A stretch of 64,000 bases of DNA from Streptomyces hyderabadensis (GCF_020404845.1 NZ_JAIOJZ010000024.1:57694-121693); one strand, 5' to 3'; positions 33,762 to 42,685 are shown, numbered from the stretch's first letter. Notes: generated from the sequence alone by a model not told the origin. Made by a program: numbers and translations.

Positions 33762-34601
33762 ATGAAGAAGGACCAGTTGCTCTCCCGCCGCACCCTGCTC
33801 ACCGGTGCCGCGGCCCTGGGCGCGGCCGGCGCCGGGGGCGCCCTCTCGGCGGGCCTGGGACACGGACCGTCCCGGCCGCCCGCCCCCGTCCCGGCGCCCG
33901 GACCCCCGCAGCGCAGCCCGCTCAAGCCCTCCGCCTACCGCCTCCAGCCGCTGACCGGATACGGCGCCCCACGGGCCGCGCCCGCCCGGCCCCCGGTGCG
34001 CAGCGAGCCCATCCTGCGCATGACGGGCCGGGGTCGCACCATGATGCTCACCTTCGACGACGGGCCCCACCCCGAGTACACCCCGCAGATCCTGGACACC
34101 CTCGCGAAGCACGAGGTGCGCGCGACGTTCTTCGTGTGCGGGGAGATGGCGGACTACAACCGCGACCTGCTGACCCGGATGGCCGACGAGGGGCACGTGG
34201 TCGGCAACCACACCTGGTCCCACCCGCTGCTGACGAAGCTCTCCCGGCGCCGCATCCGCTCCGAGATGGAGCGCACCAGCGAGGTCGTCGAGCAGGCCTG
34301 CGGCGAGGCGCCGCGCTGGTTCCGGGCCCCCTACGGCGCCTGGAACCGCGCCGCCTTCCAGCTGGGCGCGGAACTCGGCATGGAGCCGCTCGCCTGGACC
34401 GTGGACACCCTGGACTGGACGACACCCGGCACCGGCACCATCGTCGACCGGGTCGAGGAAGGCGCGGCCCCCGGTGTCGTGGTGCTCTCGCACGACGCCG
34501 GGGGCGACCGTTCGCAGAGTGTCCGCGCCCTGCGGCGCTACCTGCCGGAACTGCTCGACTCCGGGTACCACCTCACCGTTCCCCGGCGGCGCCTGATCTG
34601 A
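33762..34601 (+). CDS. Secreted polysaccharide deacetylase (NodB domain)
   Basis: This 279-residue exported enzyme has a Tat-like signal (SRRTLLTGAAALG), then a Pro-rich linker to about residue 80. The NodB domain has the metal triad Asp100 (TFDDGPH), His150 and His154 (VVGNHTWSHP). Other motifs are RAPYGAWNR and the LSHDAGG near the end. It would remove acetyl groups from peptidoglycan, chitin oligomers or another wall polymer. The ATG at 33762 lacks a strong ribosome site. It faces the sortase gene with a 31-base gap. Confidence 0.92.
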   Translation: MKKDQLLSRRTLLTGAAALGAAGAGGALSAGLGHGPSRPPAPVPAPGPPQRSPLKPSAYRLQPLTGYGAPRAAPARPPVRSEPILRMTGRGRTMMLTFDDGPHPEYTPQILDTLAKHEVRATFFVCGEMADYNRDLLTRMADEGHVVGNHTWSHPLLTKLSRRRIRSEMERTSEVVEQACGEAPRWFRAPYGAWNRAAFQLGAELGMEPLAWTVDTLDWTTPGTGTIVDRVEEGAAPGVVVLSHDAGGDRSQSVRALRRYLPELLDSGYHLTVPRRRLI

Positions 34602-34632
34602 CCGCCGCCGCGCCCGCCGGGCCGGGGCACGC

Positions 34633-35298
34633 TCAGCGGACCTCGGCCAGGCGGGCGAAGGCGACGACGTTGCCGTCGTAGCCGTTCTGCTTGGTGAAAC
34701 CGCCGCCGCAGGTGATGACCCGCAGTTCCGCGCTTCCCTTGGAGCCGTAGACCCGGTCGCCGGGGAAGTTGTTCTTCTCGAAGACCTCGATGCCGTAGAT
34801 CTCGAAGACCGCCGTCTTTCCGTCCTGGCGGTGCACTTCCACCTTGTTCCCCTTCTTGAGGGCGCCGAGCCCGTAGAAGACGGCGGGGCCCTGCTCGTTG
34901 TCGACATGGCCGACCACGACCGCGGTGCCCTTCTCCCCCGGGGACACCGCACCGGTGAACCAGCCGGCCAGGTTCGGGTCCTCGGGGGGCGGCGCGTCGA
35001 CCCAGCCGTCCGCGTCGAGGCCGACCCCCATGACCGGGGCGTCGACCTGGATGGCGGGGACGGACACCCGGTCGGGCACCGAGTACGGCAGCGGCGTGAC
35101 GCCGGAGGCGGCGCCGTCGTCGGCGGCCGCGCGGGTGTCCGAGGCAGCGGCCGACGCGGGCTGCGGGGGGCCCACGTCGAACTCACCGGAGCCGTTGCGG
35201 ATGAGCGCGAGACCGGTCAGCAGAACAAGCGCTATCACGCCCCAGGGAGCGCGCTTCCTCCGCCGCTCCTCCTCTTCGGCCAACTCGGAGTCGTACAT
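34633..35298 (-). CDS. Class F-like sortase (membrane-anchored transpeptidase)
   Basis: This 221-residue protein has a charged cytoplasmic N-terminus (EEEERRRKR), a membrane span at about residues 18-34 and an Ala/Pro-rich linker. The sortase beta-barrel carries His131 (VVVGHVD), Cys197 (LRVITCGG) and Arg216, the expected catalytic triad. Such enzymes cut sorting signals and attach proteins to the wall. The class F assignment rests on its short form and the actinobacterial setting. Two anchored Ig-like proteins follow, but they lack an obvious LPXTG motif. GGGGATGGAGA precedes the ATG. Confidence 0.85.
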   Translation of the reverse strand: MYDSELAEEEERRRKRAPWGVIALVLLTGLALIRNGSGEFDVGPPQPASAAASDTRAAADDGAASGVTPLPYSVPDRVSVPAIQVDAPVMGVGLDADGWVDAPPPEDPNLAGWFTGAVSPGEKGTAVVVGHVDNEQGPAVFYGLGALKKGNKVEVHRQDGKTAVFEIYGIEVFEKNNFPGDRVYGSKGSAELRVITCGGGFTKQNGYDGNVVAFARLAEVR

Positions 35299-35629
35299 TC
35301 TCCATCCCCTCTCGACCCGGCCGTCGCCGGATCATCCGCGCATACGAGCACGCTAAGCGCCGTGCGGGACACCGGCGACGGGGCGGCGGCGAACGGGTGG
35401 TGCGCGCGGTCCCGGGTGCGCCATCCGGGAGGCGGCCGGCGGAGATTTTCTGACGGTGTGTGACCTGCGGCGATATCCGCTCGCGCGGTTTCCGCCCGGC
35501 ACCCCCCTCACCAGGACGGACCATCGTCGAAATGCGGCTGCGAGCAGGGCAACTGAGGGTCTTTCTGGGAGGCGCTTTCTCGCCGATCGACCGGGGACGG
35601 GACCCGGGGCGTCTTCCGCGGAGGATCAC
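35299..35629. other. 331-base divergent intergenic region
   Basis: This separates the leftward sortase gene from the rightward anchored-protein gene and should hold both promoters. AT-richer patches occur near GGAGATTTTCTGACGG (35441-35456) and GGTCTTTCTGGG (35558-35569). I find no clear consensus promoter, hairpin or additional gene. Confidence 0.4.
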
Positions 35630-36124
35630 ATGCGCAACACTCGTGCCCTCGCGGCAGCCGGCGCCGCCGTCGCTGTCCTCGGACTGGCCGCCCCCGCGGC
35701 CACCGCGGGAGGCGACCACAACCAGCCGAGCAACATCGTCGCCCTGCCCAGCGTGATCGCCCGCGGCGGCCAGATGACCGTCACGGTCGACGGCTGCCCC
35801 CAGGGCGGCACCATGACCTCGGACGCCTTCCGGACCACCCACCTGACCCCGGTCAGGGGAGCCAACGAGACGTCCAGGGGCACCGCCACCATCAAGCAGG
35901 ACGCCAGGCCGGGCTCGTACGACATCACCGTCAACTGCTCCGGCCGGCGGCTGACCCGGCCGGCGGCCTTCACCGTCATCGGCGGTGTCCGCGGCGGCCT
36001 CGGCGGCAGCAGCACCAGCGGGGCGACCGCGACCGACATCGCGATCGGCGGCGGGCTCGTCGCCGCGGCCGTCGCCGGTGGCGGTCTGTTCTGGATGCGC
36101 CGCCGGTCCGAGCGGCGGATCTGA
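35630..36124 (+). CDS. Secreted Ig-like protein with C-terminal membrane anchor
   Basis: This 164-residue protein has a signal peptide (cleavage near APAATA), a beta-rich domain of about 90 residues with two cysteines (VDGCPQGG, VNCSGRR), and a Gly/Ser/Thr linker. A C-terminal span follows (IAIGGGLVAAAVAGGGLFWM) with the basic tail RRRSERRI. The layout is that of a surface protein anchored by its C-terminus. No LPXTG-like motif is visible before the span. It resembles the product at 36228-36743 in domain order and cysteine positions, so the two look like paralogues. GGAGG precedes the ATG. The function is unknown. Confidence 0.8.
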   Translation: MRNTRALAAAGAAVAVLGLAAPAATAGGDHNQPSNIVALPSVIARGGQMTVTVDGCPQGGTMTSDAFRTTHLTPVRGANETSRGTATIKQDARPGSYDITVNCSGRRLTRPAAFTVIGGVRGGLGGSSTSGATATDIAIGGGLVAAAVAGGGLFWMRRRSERRI

Positions 36125-36147
36125 GCGGCCCCGACCGGAGCACGACC

Positions 36148-36195
36148 GCAGCACTGCGCCCCGGACCCTCCTCGGGATCCGGGGCGAAGTGCTGC
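36148..36195. terminator. Long hairpin between convergent anchored-protein genes
   Basis: GCAGCACT pairs with AGTGCTGC at the outside, and CGCCCCGGA with TCCGGGGCG inside (36148-36195), with one mismatch and a small loop. It follows the gene ending at 36124 and precedes the end of the convergent gene at 36228. It probably terminates both. Confidence 0.75.
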
Positions 36196-36227
36196 GCCGG
36201 GGGCGCCGCACTCGGAAAAAGGCGGGA

Positions 36228-36743
36228 TCAGGCGCGGTCCTCGCCGCGGCGGCGGGAGAGGTGGTACGCGGCGCCGACGGCCCCCGCGACGAGCGCCGCG
36301 CCGAGCCCGAGCTGCTTCAGGTCGAGACCGGCGATGCTGCCGCCCTCACCGGCGTGCACGCCCTTGTCGTGCCAGGGCTCGTCGGACGGGTGGTGCGAGC
36401 CGCCGCCGGCGATGGTCAGGTCCACCGTGCCGGTCTTGTCCCGGCAGGCGAACGTCACCTGGTAGACCGCCCCGCGCCGGGCGTCCCGGTCGACCCGCGC
36501 CGTCGCCGAGGACTCGTCCCGGGGGATGGTGACCGTGTCGAAGACCGGCGAGGTCACCGTGACCCGCCCGTGGCAGCCCGCGGCGGTACGGCCCACCCCC
36601 AGCGTGACCTCGCCGCCGGGCGCCACGGTGGCGGGGCTGACGGTGAAGCCGAACGTGTTCGAGCCCACGGCCCCGGCCGGTACACAGGCGGAGAGGGCGA
36701 CGCCGCCCAGCAGTGCGACCGAGGCGACGGGTATCGCGCGCAT
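36228..36743 (-). CDS. Exported Ig-like protein with lipobox and C-terminal membrane anchor
   Basis: This 171-residue protein has a signal region ending VALSAC, a good lipobox. A beta-rich domain follows (VSPATVAPGGEVTLGVGR, C in AAGCHGR and VTFACRD), then a His/Gly/Glu linker. A C-terminal span (LGLGAALVAGAVGAAY) and the basic tail HLSRRRGEDRA end it. Having both a lipobox and a C-terminal span is odd; cleavage by signal peptidase I near AGAVGS is an alternative. It is related to the protein at 35630-36124 by layout. The ATG at 36743 has GGAGGA upstream. Confidence 0.78.
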   Translation of the reverse strand: MRAIPVASVALLGGVALSACVPAGAVGSNTFGFTVSPATVAPGGEVTLGVGRTAAGCHGRVTVTSPVFDTVTIPRDESSATARVDRDARRGAVYQVTFACRDKTGTVDLTIAGGGSHHPSDEPWHDKGVHAGEGGSIAGLDLKQLGLGAALVAGAVGAAYHLSRRRGEDRA

Positions 36744-36943
36744 GGTGAATCCTCCGGGTCCCCGAGGAGCAGCGGCGGACCTGTTCCGCTCGCGCCAGGA
36801 ATGCACCTCGATGTCCGAAACGCTAGGAAGCCGTGCACGTCACCGCGATCGCAGTCGCGCGAATGGGGCAAGAGTGTGGGCCGCACAGGGGACGGTGACG
36901 GCGTGTCGGCCGTCACCGCCCCCGGTGTCGTGTCAGTGCCGGG

Positions 36944-37708
36944 TCAGTCCCCGGCGCCGGGGAAGAGGCTCAGGAACGGGTCGGTCGACGCCGCCACGCC
37001 CCGGCTGAAGGGCGCGTCGAAGTCCCAGATCAGGAAGAGCAGGAAGGCGATCAGCGCGGAGAACAGACCCGCGAGGACCAGTTCGCGGGTGGTGCGCCGG
37101 ATCTGCAGGGCGAAGACCATCCCGATGGTGATGACGGCCCCCGCGATCAGCCCGAACCACACCACCCCCGGCATGGTCGCCCCGGTCGACTGAGCCCTGG
37201 AGTTGCGCGCCTGGTCCGCGAGGGCCACCTGGTCGACGAGGGGCTGGTACGCCTGCGCCTCGAAGTCCGACCTCGGCTCGTAGTCGGTGACGTCGGCGCG
37301 GACCCGGTCGAGCAGTTCGGTGCCGCGCTCGGTCACCTCCCCGTGGTCGGCCATCGCCTTCCACTCGGTGGTGACGACGTGTCCGACATAGGCGTTGACA
37401 TCCTCCCGGATGCGGTCACGGACGTCGGGCGGGTAGACCCGGGCCCGTTCCGAGATCTCGTGCAGCGCGACGGCCTCGGTCTGCACGTCGGCCTGGGCCG
37501 CGCTGCGCGCCTCCCAGACACCGGCGATGGCCAGGCCCAGGACGATGGCGTACACCACGCCGATCCACATCGTCATGTACTCGATGACATCCGGGGTCTC
37601 GGTGATGTCCTCGTCGTCGGACGCGGCGCGGTGCCGCAGGAGGGTGACGATGACGACCACGACACAGGCGGCCAGCATCGCGAGGGTGAGAACAAGCCAT
37701 TCCGGCAA
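36944..37708 (-). CDS. DUF4239 (bestrophin-like) membrane protein
   Basis: This 254-residue integral membrane protein has two hydrophobic segments near the N-terminus (LVLTLAMLAACVVVVIVTLL and a second at about residues 46-66). A long soluble stretch rich in charged helix follows (residues 70-175). Two closely spaced C-terminal spans come next (VVWFGLIAGAVITIGMVFAL, LVLAGLFSALIAFLLFLIW). This is the arrangement of the DUF4239 family, sometimes compared to bestrophin channels. The function is unknown. It lies 15 bases after the proline-rich gene and is probably its operon partner. Confidence 0.8.
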   Translation of the reverse strand: MPEWLVLTLAMLAACVVVVIVTLLRHRAASDDEDITETPDVIEYMTMWIGVVYAIVLGLAIAGVWEARSAAQADVQTEAVALHEISERARVYPPDVRDRIREDVNAYVGHVVTTEWKAMADHGEVTERGTELLDRVRADVTDYEPRSDFEAQAYQPLVDQVALADQARNSRAQSTGATMPGVVWFGLIAGAVITIGMVFALQIRRTTRELVLAGLFSALIAFLLFLIWDFDAPFSRGVAASTDPFLSLFPGAGD

Positions 37709-37723
37709 GAGAGGCCTCCAGGA

Positions 37724-38350
37724 TCAGCGGGCACGGAGCGCGGCGACGGCGACCACCGCGGGCACCGTGATGAGCAGGACGAAGACGAGCGGCGACGTGG
37801 CCCCGCGCGAGGACCGCTGCGGTGCCCGGGCGGCGCGGTGGCGCGGGTAGTGCACCGGGCTGAGCGACGGACGGGGCGTGGGCCGGTGCGTGACGGGGGG
37901 AACGGGCGCGGGAACCGCCGGACGGACCGGCGGCACGGTGGGAGCGGGCGTCCGCGTCGGGCTCGGCTCGGGAGCCGGCCGCGGCGGCGCCGGCCGCGGG
38001 GCGGGAGGCGGCGGCTCGGGCTCCGGCGCCGGTGGCTTCGGCGACGGAGGTTTCGGGGCGGGCGGGGGAGTGGGCTCGGGCGGAGGAGGGGGAGGGGGCG
38101 GGGGCGTCGGAGTGGGGGTCGGCGTCGGGGTGGGCCTGGGACAGGGCGGGAAGGTGGGCCAGGTGGAAACGCTCCCGGCGACCGCCACCGCGTCGGTGCC
38201 CTCCGGCCCCGTCGACGCGTACGCACAGGCGTCGGCCTGCGCCGCGCCGACCGGTATGCCGACGAGGGTGAACGTCAGCGTCACCAGGGCCAACACCCGT
38301 CCGGCAGCGGCGGATCGGGTCGGTTCGGGTCCATGCACGACGCAGATCAT
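37724..38350 (-). CDS. Proline-rich surface protein with signal peptide and C-terminal anchor
   Basis: This protein of about 208 residues has a signal sequence (VLALVTLTFTLVGIPVGAA then QADA), a short Cys-containing head (DACAYAS, FPPCPRP) and a Pro/Thr/Glu-rich stalk of about 100 residues with poly-Pro and PTPT runs. A C-terminal span follows (PLVFVLLITVPAVVAVAAL) with the basic end RAR. It looks like a stalked, membrane-anchored surface protein. The ATG at 38350 has only a weak ribosome site; a GTG slightly downstream is possible. It is followed after 15 bases by the DUF4239 gene. I do not recognise a named family. Confidence 0.65.
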   Translation of the reverse strand: MICVVHGPEPTRSAAAGRVLALVTLTFTLVGIPVGAAQADACAYASTGPEGTDAVAVAGSVSTWPTFPPCPRPTPTPTPTPTPPPPPPPPPEPTPPPAPKPPSPKPPAPEPEPPPPAPRPAPPRPAPEPSPTRTPAPTVPPVRPAVPAPVPPVTHRPTPRPSLSPVHYPRHRAARAPQRSSRGATSPLVFVLLITVPAVVAVAALRAR

Positions 38351-38558
38351 GAAGCCTGGCGCACCGTCCCACGCCCGAGTGCCCGGCGATTGCCCCGAAG
38401 GAGGGACACGGCCCCACCAGGGATTTGACAACGGCGGATCCGCCCGCCCGAGAAAACCCGCGACCGGTTGAACACAACCGGCTCCCCCGTGCGTACCCAG
38501 TGTCGTGCGGCGGCCCAGCAGGGCGCCCCAACACCTTCGTGACGATCGGGGATTGACG

Positions 38559-39506
38559 ATGAAGACCTCCTGGCGGAGCGCCTCACTCGCGGCGGGCGCC
38601 GCGGCGCTGCTGGCGCTGACGACGGCGTGCGGCCAGGACGGCGGCGGCGCCACCGGCAGTCAGAACGTGGGCGCGACGGCCGCGCCCGGCGACGTCGGCG
38701 ACCTCGGCACCGGCGCCGGGGACGGACTCGGCACCGGCGCGGGCGCCGGGCAGCCCTCGGCGAGCGCGCCGGAGCCCGCGGGCAAGCTGTCCGTCTCGAC
38801 GAACGCCGAGATCGGCGACCTGGTGACCGACGGCGCCGGACGTACCCTCTACCGCTTCGACGCCGACACCGCCGAGCCGCCCAAGACGACCTGCGAGAAC
38901 GACTGCGCCACCACGTGGCCGCCGGTGGCCGCCGACGACGCCCTCGCCGGCGAGGGCATCGACAAGGACCTGCTCGGCGAGGTCACCCGGCCCGACGGCA
39001 CCAAGCAGCTGACCATCGGCGGCTGGCCCGCGTACCGCTACGCCAAGGACACCGCCGCCGGGGACGTCAACGGCCAGGGCGTCGGCAAGAAGTGGTACGC
39101 GCTGGCGGCGGACGGCAAGAAGGCCCAGGCCGCGCCGGCCGCCGGGCTGTCCACCCGCGAGGACCCGGAACTGGGCGAGATCGTCGTCGACAAGAACGGC
39201 ATGACCGTCTACCGCTTCATGAAGGACGAGGCCTGGCCGAAGCCGGTCTCGGCCTGCACCGGAGCGTGCCTGGAGAAGTGGCCGGTCGTGGCGCCCGTCG
39301 AGGCGAACGACACCAAGGGCGTGGAGAAGAAGGGACTGATGAGCTTCACCCGGCCCGACGGCGCCGCCCAGCAGACGATCGACTGCTGGCCCATCTACAC
39401 CTTCGCCGGCGACAAGAAGGCCGGGGACACCAACGGTCAGGGCGTGGGCGGCACGTGGTACGCCGTCAAGCCCGACGGAAAGCCGGTCGGCGCGCCGAAG
39501 AAGTAG
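38559..39506 (+). CDS. SCO0930-family lipoprotein with two PF03640-type repeats
   Basis: This 315-residue lipoprotein has the signal LALTTAC (lipobox TTAC) and a Gly/Ala-rich linker. Two related domains follow, each with a Gly-x-x-v-x-D-x-x-g-x-T-l-Y-R-F start, a C-X3-C pair (CENDCATTWPP; CTGACLEKWPVV), a FTRPDG/VTRPDG loop and GDVNGQG or GDTNGQG then W-Y. This is the secreted repeat of unknown function (Lipoprotein_15). The conserved cysteines and Trp suggest redox or metal binding, which is unproven. A strong terminator follows. The rmdA-like gene two genes on has the same neighbour in S. coelicolor, from memory. Confidence 0.9.
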   Translation: MKTSWRSASLAAGAAALLALTTACGQDGGGATGSQNVGATAAPGDVGDLGTGAGDGLGTGAGAGQPSASAPEPAGKLSVSTNAEIGDLVTDGAGRTLYRFDADTAEPPKTTCENDCATTWPPVAADDALAGEGIDKDLLGEVTRPDGTKQLTIGGWPAYRYAKDTAAGDVNGQGVGKKWYALAADGKKAQAAPAAGLSTREDPELGEIVVDKNGMTVYRFMKDEAWPKPVSACTGACLEKWPVVAPVEANDTKGVEKKGLMSFTRPDGAAQQTIDCWPIYTFAGDKKAGDTNGQGVGGTWYAVKPDGKPVGAPKK

Positions 39507-39542
39507 CGACCTCCCGCCTGCCGGTCTTCGGCGCCCGGCCAC

Positions 39543-39584
39543 GGGCCGTCCCCTCCGTACCCAGACGGAGGGGACGGCCCCGTT
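39543..39584 (+). terminator. 16-bp perfect hairpin after the lipoprotein gene
   Basis: GGGCCGTCCCCTCCGT (39543-39558) pairs exactly with 39565-39580 around a 6-base loop, followed by CGTT. It lies 36 bases after the stop codon. Confidence 0.85.
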
Positions 39585-39731
39585 CGTGTGCTTTGGCACG
39601 CCTTCGCCCACGGCACGTGCCGCGGGCAGTGACCGGGAACGGACGGTCAATTTCCGGTTGGGCTCGCTCCTTTGGCGGGCGATCAGTAGCCTCAGCTCGA
39701 ACACCGGATCGCCTATGCCTTGGAGAGCTAG

Positions 39732-40544
39732 ATGGAGCGTCCCGCCTGGGCCCCTCGCAGCATCGACATCTCGGTGCCCAGCGTGTCCCGGATCTACGAC
39801 TTCTACCTGGGCGGTTCGCACAACTTCGAGGTCGACCGGGAAGCGGCCCGCAGGGCCATGGAGTTCATGCCGGGACTTCCCAAGATCATGCAGGCGAACC
39901 GGGCGTTCATGCGCCGGGCCGTGCGCTTCGCCGCCGACCAGGGCATCGACCAGTTCCTCGACATCGGCTCCGGCATCCCCACCTTCGGCAACGTCCACGA
40001 GGTGGCCGGACGGGACCGTCCCGGCGCCCGCGTGGTGTACGTCGACCACGACCCGGTCGCGGTCGCGCACAGCGAGGCCGTCCTGGCGGGCCACGACGAC
40101 GCGGACGTCGTGGCCGGCGACCTGCTCAAGCCGCGGGAGATCCTGGCCAGTCCTCAGGTGGAGCGGCTGATCGACCTGAACCGGCCGGTCGCCCTGCTGC
40201 TGGTTGCCATACTGCACTTCGTGGAAGACGAGGACGACCCGTACGCCGCGGTGGCCGAGTTGCGCGACGCGCTCGCGCCCGGCAGCCTGCTCGTCCTCAC
40301 GCACGCCTCGTACGAGGGAATCCCGCTGCCCGCCGAGCGGGCCGGGGGCGCGGTGGACGTGTACAAGGACATCCGCAATCCGCTGATCATGCGTTCGCGC
40401 GACGACATCGCGCGGTTCTTCGAGGGGTACGACATGGTGGAACCCGGACTGGTTCCGATGCCGCGCTGGCGGCCGGAGGGGGAGCCGGAGGAAGAGGACC
40501 CGTACGCGTTCTCCGGATTCGCCGGCGTGGGGCGTACGGCGTGA
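39732..40544 (+). CDS. DUF574 family SAM-dependent methyltransferase
   Basis: This 270-residue protein begins MERPAWAPRSIDISVPSVSR and has the actinobacterial S-adenosyl methyltransferase (PF04672) hallmarks: RIYDFYLGGSHNFEVDREAA, FLDIGSGIPTFGNVHEVA (SAM-binding loop), VVYVDHDPVAVAH and LLLVAILHFVEDEDDP. The target is unknown for nearly all members. The stop overlaps the GTG of the c-di-GMP gene (GTGA), so the two are translationally coupled. GGAGAG precedes the ATG. Confidence 0.92.
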   Translation: MERPAWAPRSIDISVPSVSRIYDFYLGGSHNFEVDREAARRAMEFMPGLPKIMQANRAFMRRAVRFAADQGIDQFLDIGSGIPTFGNVHEVAGRDRPGARVVYVDHDPVAVAHSEAVLAGHDDADVVAGDLLKPREILASPQVERLIDLNRPVALLLVAILHFVEDEDDPYAAVAELRDALAPGSLLVLTHASYEGIPLPAERAGGAVDVYKDIRNPLIMRSRDDIARFFEGYDMVEPGLVPMPRWRPEGEPEEEDPYAFSGFAGVGRTA

Positions 40545-42685
40545 GCGCGGAGCCGGACGGGCCGGAGGACAGGCTGCGCCGGTTCGCGACGATCTGGAGC
40601 CGGGCGGTGTTCCCGGTGACCTCGACGTCGTCCACCCGGCCCGAGTTCGAGGCGCACCTGCTGCCGCTGGCCCGCCGGCTGAGCGAGGTGCTGCGCGCCC
40701 GCGGCTTCGACGCCGAAGAGGCCAGGGCGGTCGGCGCGGCGCTCGTCGACGCGCACTGCACCGACCCGGAGGCGCTCTCCCGGACGCTGGACTGCGTCGA
40801 CGCCTACCTGGTGCTCTACTGCGGCGAGGACGGCGACCCGGAGGACCTGCGGGCCCGCTCAGCACGGCTCCAGCACGCGATGGCGGCCGGGTTCGCCGGG
40901 GCGCTGCGGGCCCGGACCCTCGCCGAGCAGGAGGCCATCGCCCAGGCCGCGCTCAAGGCGCAGGGCGTGGTGGCCGAGGCACTGCACGCCAGCGAGGCGC
41001 GCTTCCGCGCGGTCTTCGAGGGCGCCGCCATAGGCATCGGCATCGCCGACCTGGACGGCAACGTCCTCCAGGTCAACGACGCGTTGATGCGGATGTTCGG
41101 CATCGCCGACCCCACGCTGGGCGGCCGCCGGGCGACGGAGTGGACGCACCCCGACGACGCGCCGCAGACCTGGCGGCTCTACGAGGAGCTGGTGCGCGGC
41201 GAGCGCGAGCACTACCACGTGGAGAAGGCCTTCTACCGGCCCGACGGGACGGTGCTGTGGACCAACCTCACCGTCTCCCTGCTGCGCGACGCCGACGGCA
41301 CCCCGCAGTACCAGCTCGCCCTGATGGAGGACACCACCGAGCGGCGGCTGCTCAACCTGCGGCTGCGCTACGAGGCCACCCACGACGCGCTCACCGGCCT
41401 GCCCAACCGCAGCTTCTTCTTCGAACGCCTGGAGAAGGCCCTGAACGCGGGCCCCGGCCAGCGCTTCGGCCTGTGCTACCTCGACCTCGACGGCTTCAAG
41501 ACCGTCAACGACAGCCTCGGCCACGCGGCCGGCGACCGGCTGCTCGTCGAGGTCGCCGACCGGCTCCAGGCCTGCGCCACCGCGCCCGGCGAGATGGTCG
41601 CGAGGCTCGGCGGCGACGAGTTCGTGGCGCTGACCACCGGGCCCGACACCCGCCGCGAGGTCGACGAACTGGCCGGGCGCATCATGAACGCGCTGCTCGC
41701 CCCGGTCAGCGTCGACGGCCGCGAACTGACCGTGCGCGGCAGCATCGGTGTCGTCGAGGGCCCGGCTGGCGAGCGCAGTCCGGCGGAGGTGCTGCGCAGC
41801 GCGGACATCACCATGTACCGGGCCAAGTCGGCGGGCGGCAACCGCTTCGAGCTGGCCGACCCGGAGGCCGACGCCCGCGTCATCACCCGGCACGGGCTGA
41901 CCACCGCGCTGCCCGCCGCCCTGGAGCGCGGCGAGTTCTTCATCGAGTACCAGCCGCTGGTCCACCTCGGCGACGGCAGTGTGCGCGGCGCCGAGGCGCT
42001 GGTGCGCTGGCTGCACCCGCAGCACGGGGTGCTCGGACCCGACCGCTTCATCCCGCTCGCCGAACACACCGGCCTGATCGTGCCGCTGGGCCGCTGGGTC
42101 CTGGAGCAGTCCGTACGGCAGGCCCGCGTCTGGCGGGAGCGGTACGGCCAGGGCGGCGCCGCGGGCCCGCTGCGGATCAACGTCAACCTCTCGCCCTGCC
42201 AGCTCACCCACCCGGGGCTGGTCCAGGACACCGTGGAGATCCTGGAGCGGACCGGCGTCACGCCGGACGCGCTGTGCCTGGAGGTCACCGAGTCCGCGCT
42301 GATCGGCGCGGATGACGACCTGCTGAAGCCGCTGCGCCGGCTGGCCGAGATGGGCGTCGACATCGCCCTGGACGACTTCGGCACCGGCTACTCCAACCTG
42401 GCCAACCTGCGCCGGCTGCCGGTGAGCGTCCTCAAGCTGGACCGCTCGTTCACCCAGAGCATGCAGCGCTTCCCGGCGGACCCCGTCGACCTGAAGATCG
42501 TCGAGGGGATCGTCGCCCTCGCCCACAGCCTGGACCTCGCGGTCACCGTGGAGGGCGTGGAGACCGGCGCCCAGGCCGAGCAGCTGCGCATACTCGGCTG
42601 CGACACGGCCCAGGGCTGGTACTACGCCCGCCCGGGCCCGCCGGAGCGGCTGCACGACCTCGCCCTGGTGGACGCCACGGGCTGA
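40541..42685 (+). CDS. rmdA: PAS-GGDEF-EAL cyclic-di-GMP enzyme, RmdA-like
   Basis: This 714-residue cytoplasmic enzyme has an N-terminal helical region (about residues 1-145), a PAS/PAC domain at about 150-265 (FRAVFEGAAIGIGIADLDGN), a diguanylate cyclase domain with intact GGDEF at 357-361, and a phosphodiesterase domain with intact EAL at 485-487 and DDFGTGYSNL later. It can in principle make and degrade c-di-GMP, which controls Streptomyces development with BldD. The domain order and neighbours match RmdA (SCO0928) as I remember it. GTG at 40541 overlaps the methyltransferase stop. Confidence 0.9.
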   Translation: MSAEPDGPEDRLRRFATIWSRAVFPVTSTSSTRPEFEAHLLPLARRLSEVLRARGFDAEEARAVGAALVDAHCTDPEALSRTLDCVDAYLVLYCGEDGDPEDLRARSARLQHAMAAGFAGALRARTLAEQEAIAQAALKAQGVVAEALHASEARFRAVFEGAAIGIGIADLDGNVLQVNDALMRMFGIADPTLGGRRATEWTHPDDAPQTWRLYEELVRGEREHYHVEKAFYRPDGTVLWTNLTVSLLRDADGTPQYQLALMEDTTERRLLNLRLRYEATHDALTGLPNRSFFFERLEKALNAGPGQRFGLCYLDLDGFKTVNDSLGHAAGDRLLVEVADRLQACATAPGEMVARLGGDEFVALTTGPDTRREVDELAGRIMNALLAPVSVDGRELTVRGSIGVVEGPAGERSPAEVLRSADITMYRAKSAGGNRFELADPEADARVITRHGLTTALPAALERGEFFIEYQPLVHLGDGSVRGAEALVRWLHPQHGVLGPDRFIPLAEHTGLIVPLGRWVLEQSVRQARVWRERYGQGGAAGPLRINVNLSPCQLTHPGLVQDTVEILERTGVTPDALCLEVTESALIGADDDLLKPLRRLAEMGVDIALDDFGTGYSNLANLRRLPVSVLKLDRSFTQSMQRFPADPVDLKIVEGIVALAHSLDLAVTVEGVETGAQAEQLRILGCDTAQGWYYARPGPPERLHDLALVDATG

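Noticed and set aside
38032..38271. Plus-strand Gly-rich frame opposite the proline-rich gene
   Set aside because: It is the complement of the poly-Pro stalk. The minus-strand frame has the signal peptide and the membrane anchor, and this one has neither.
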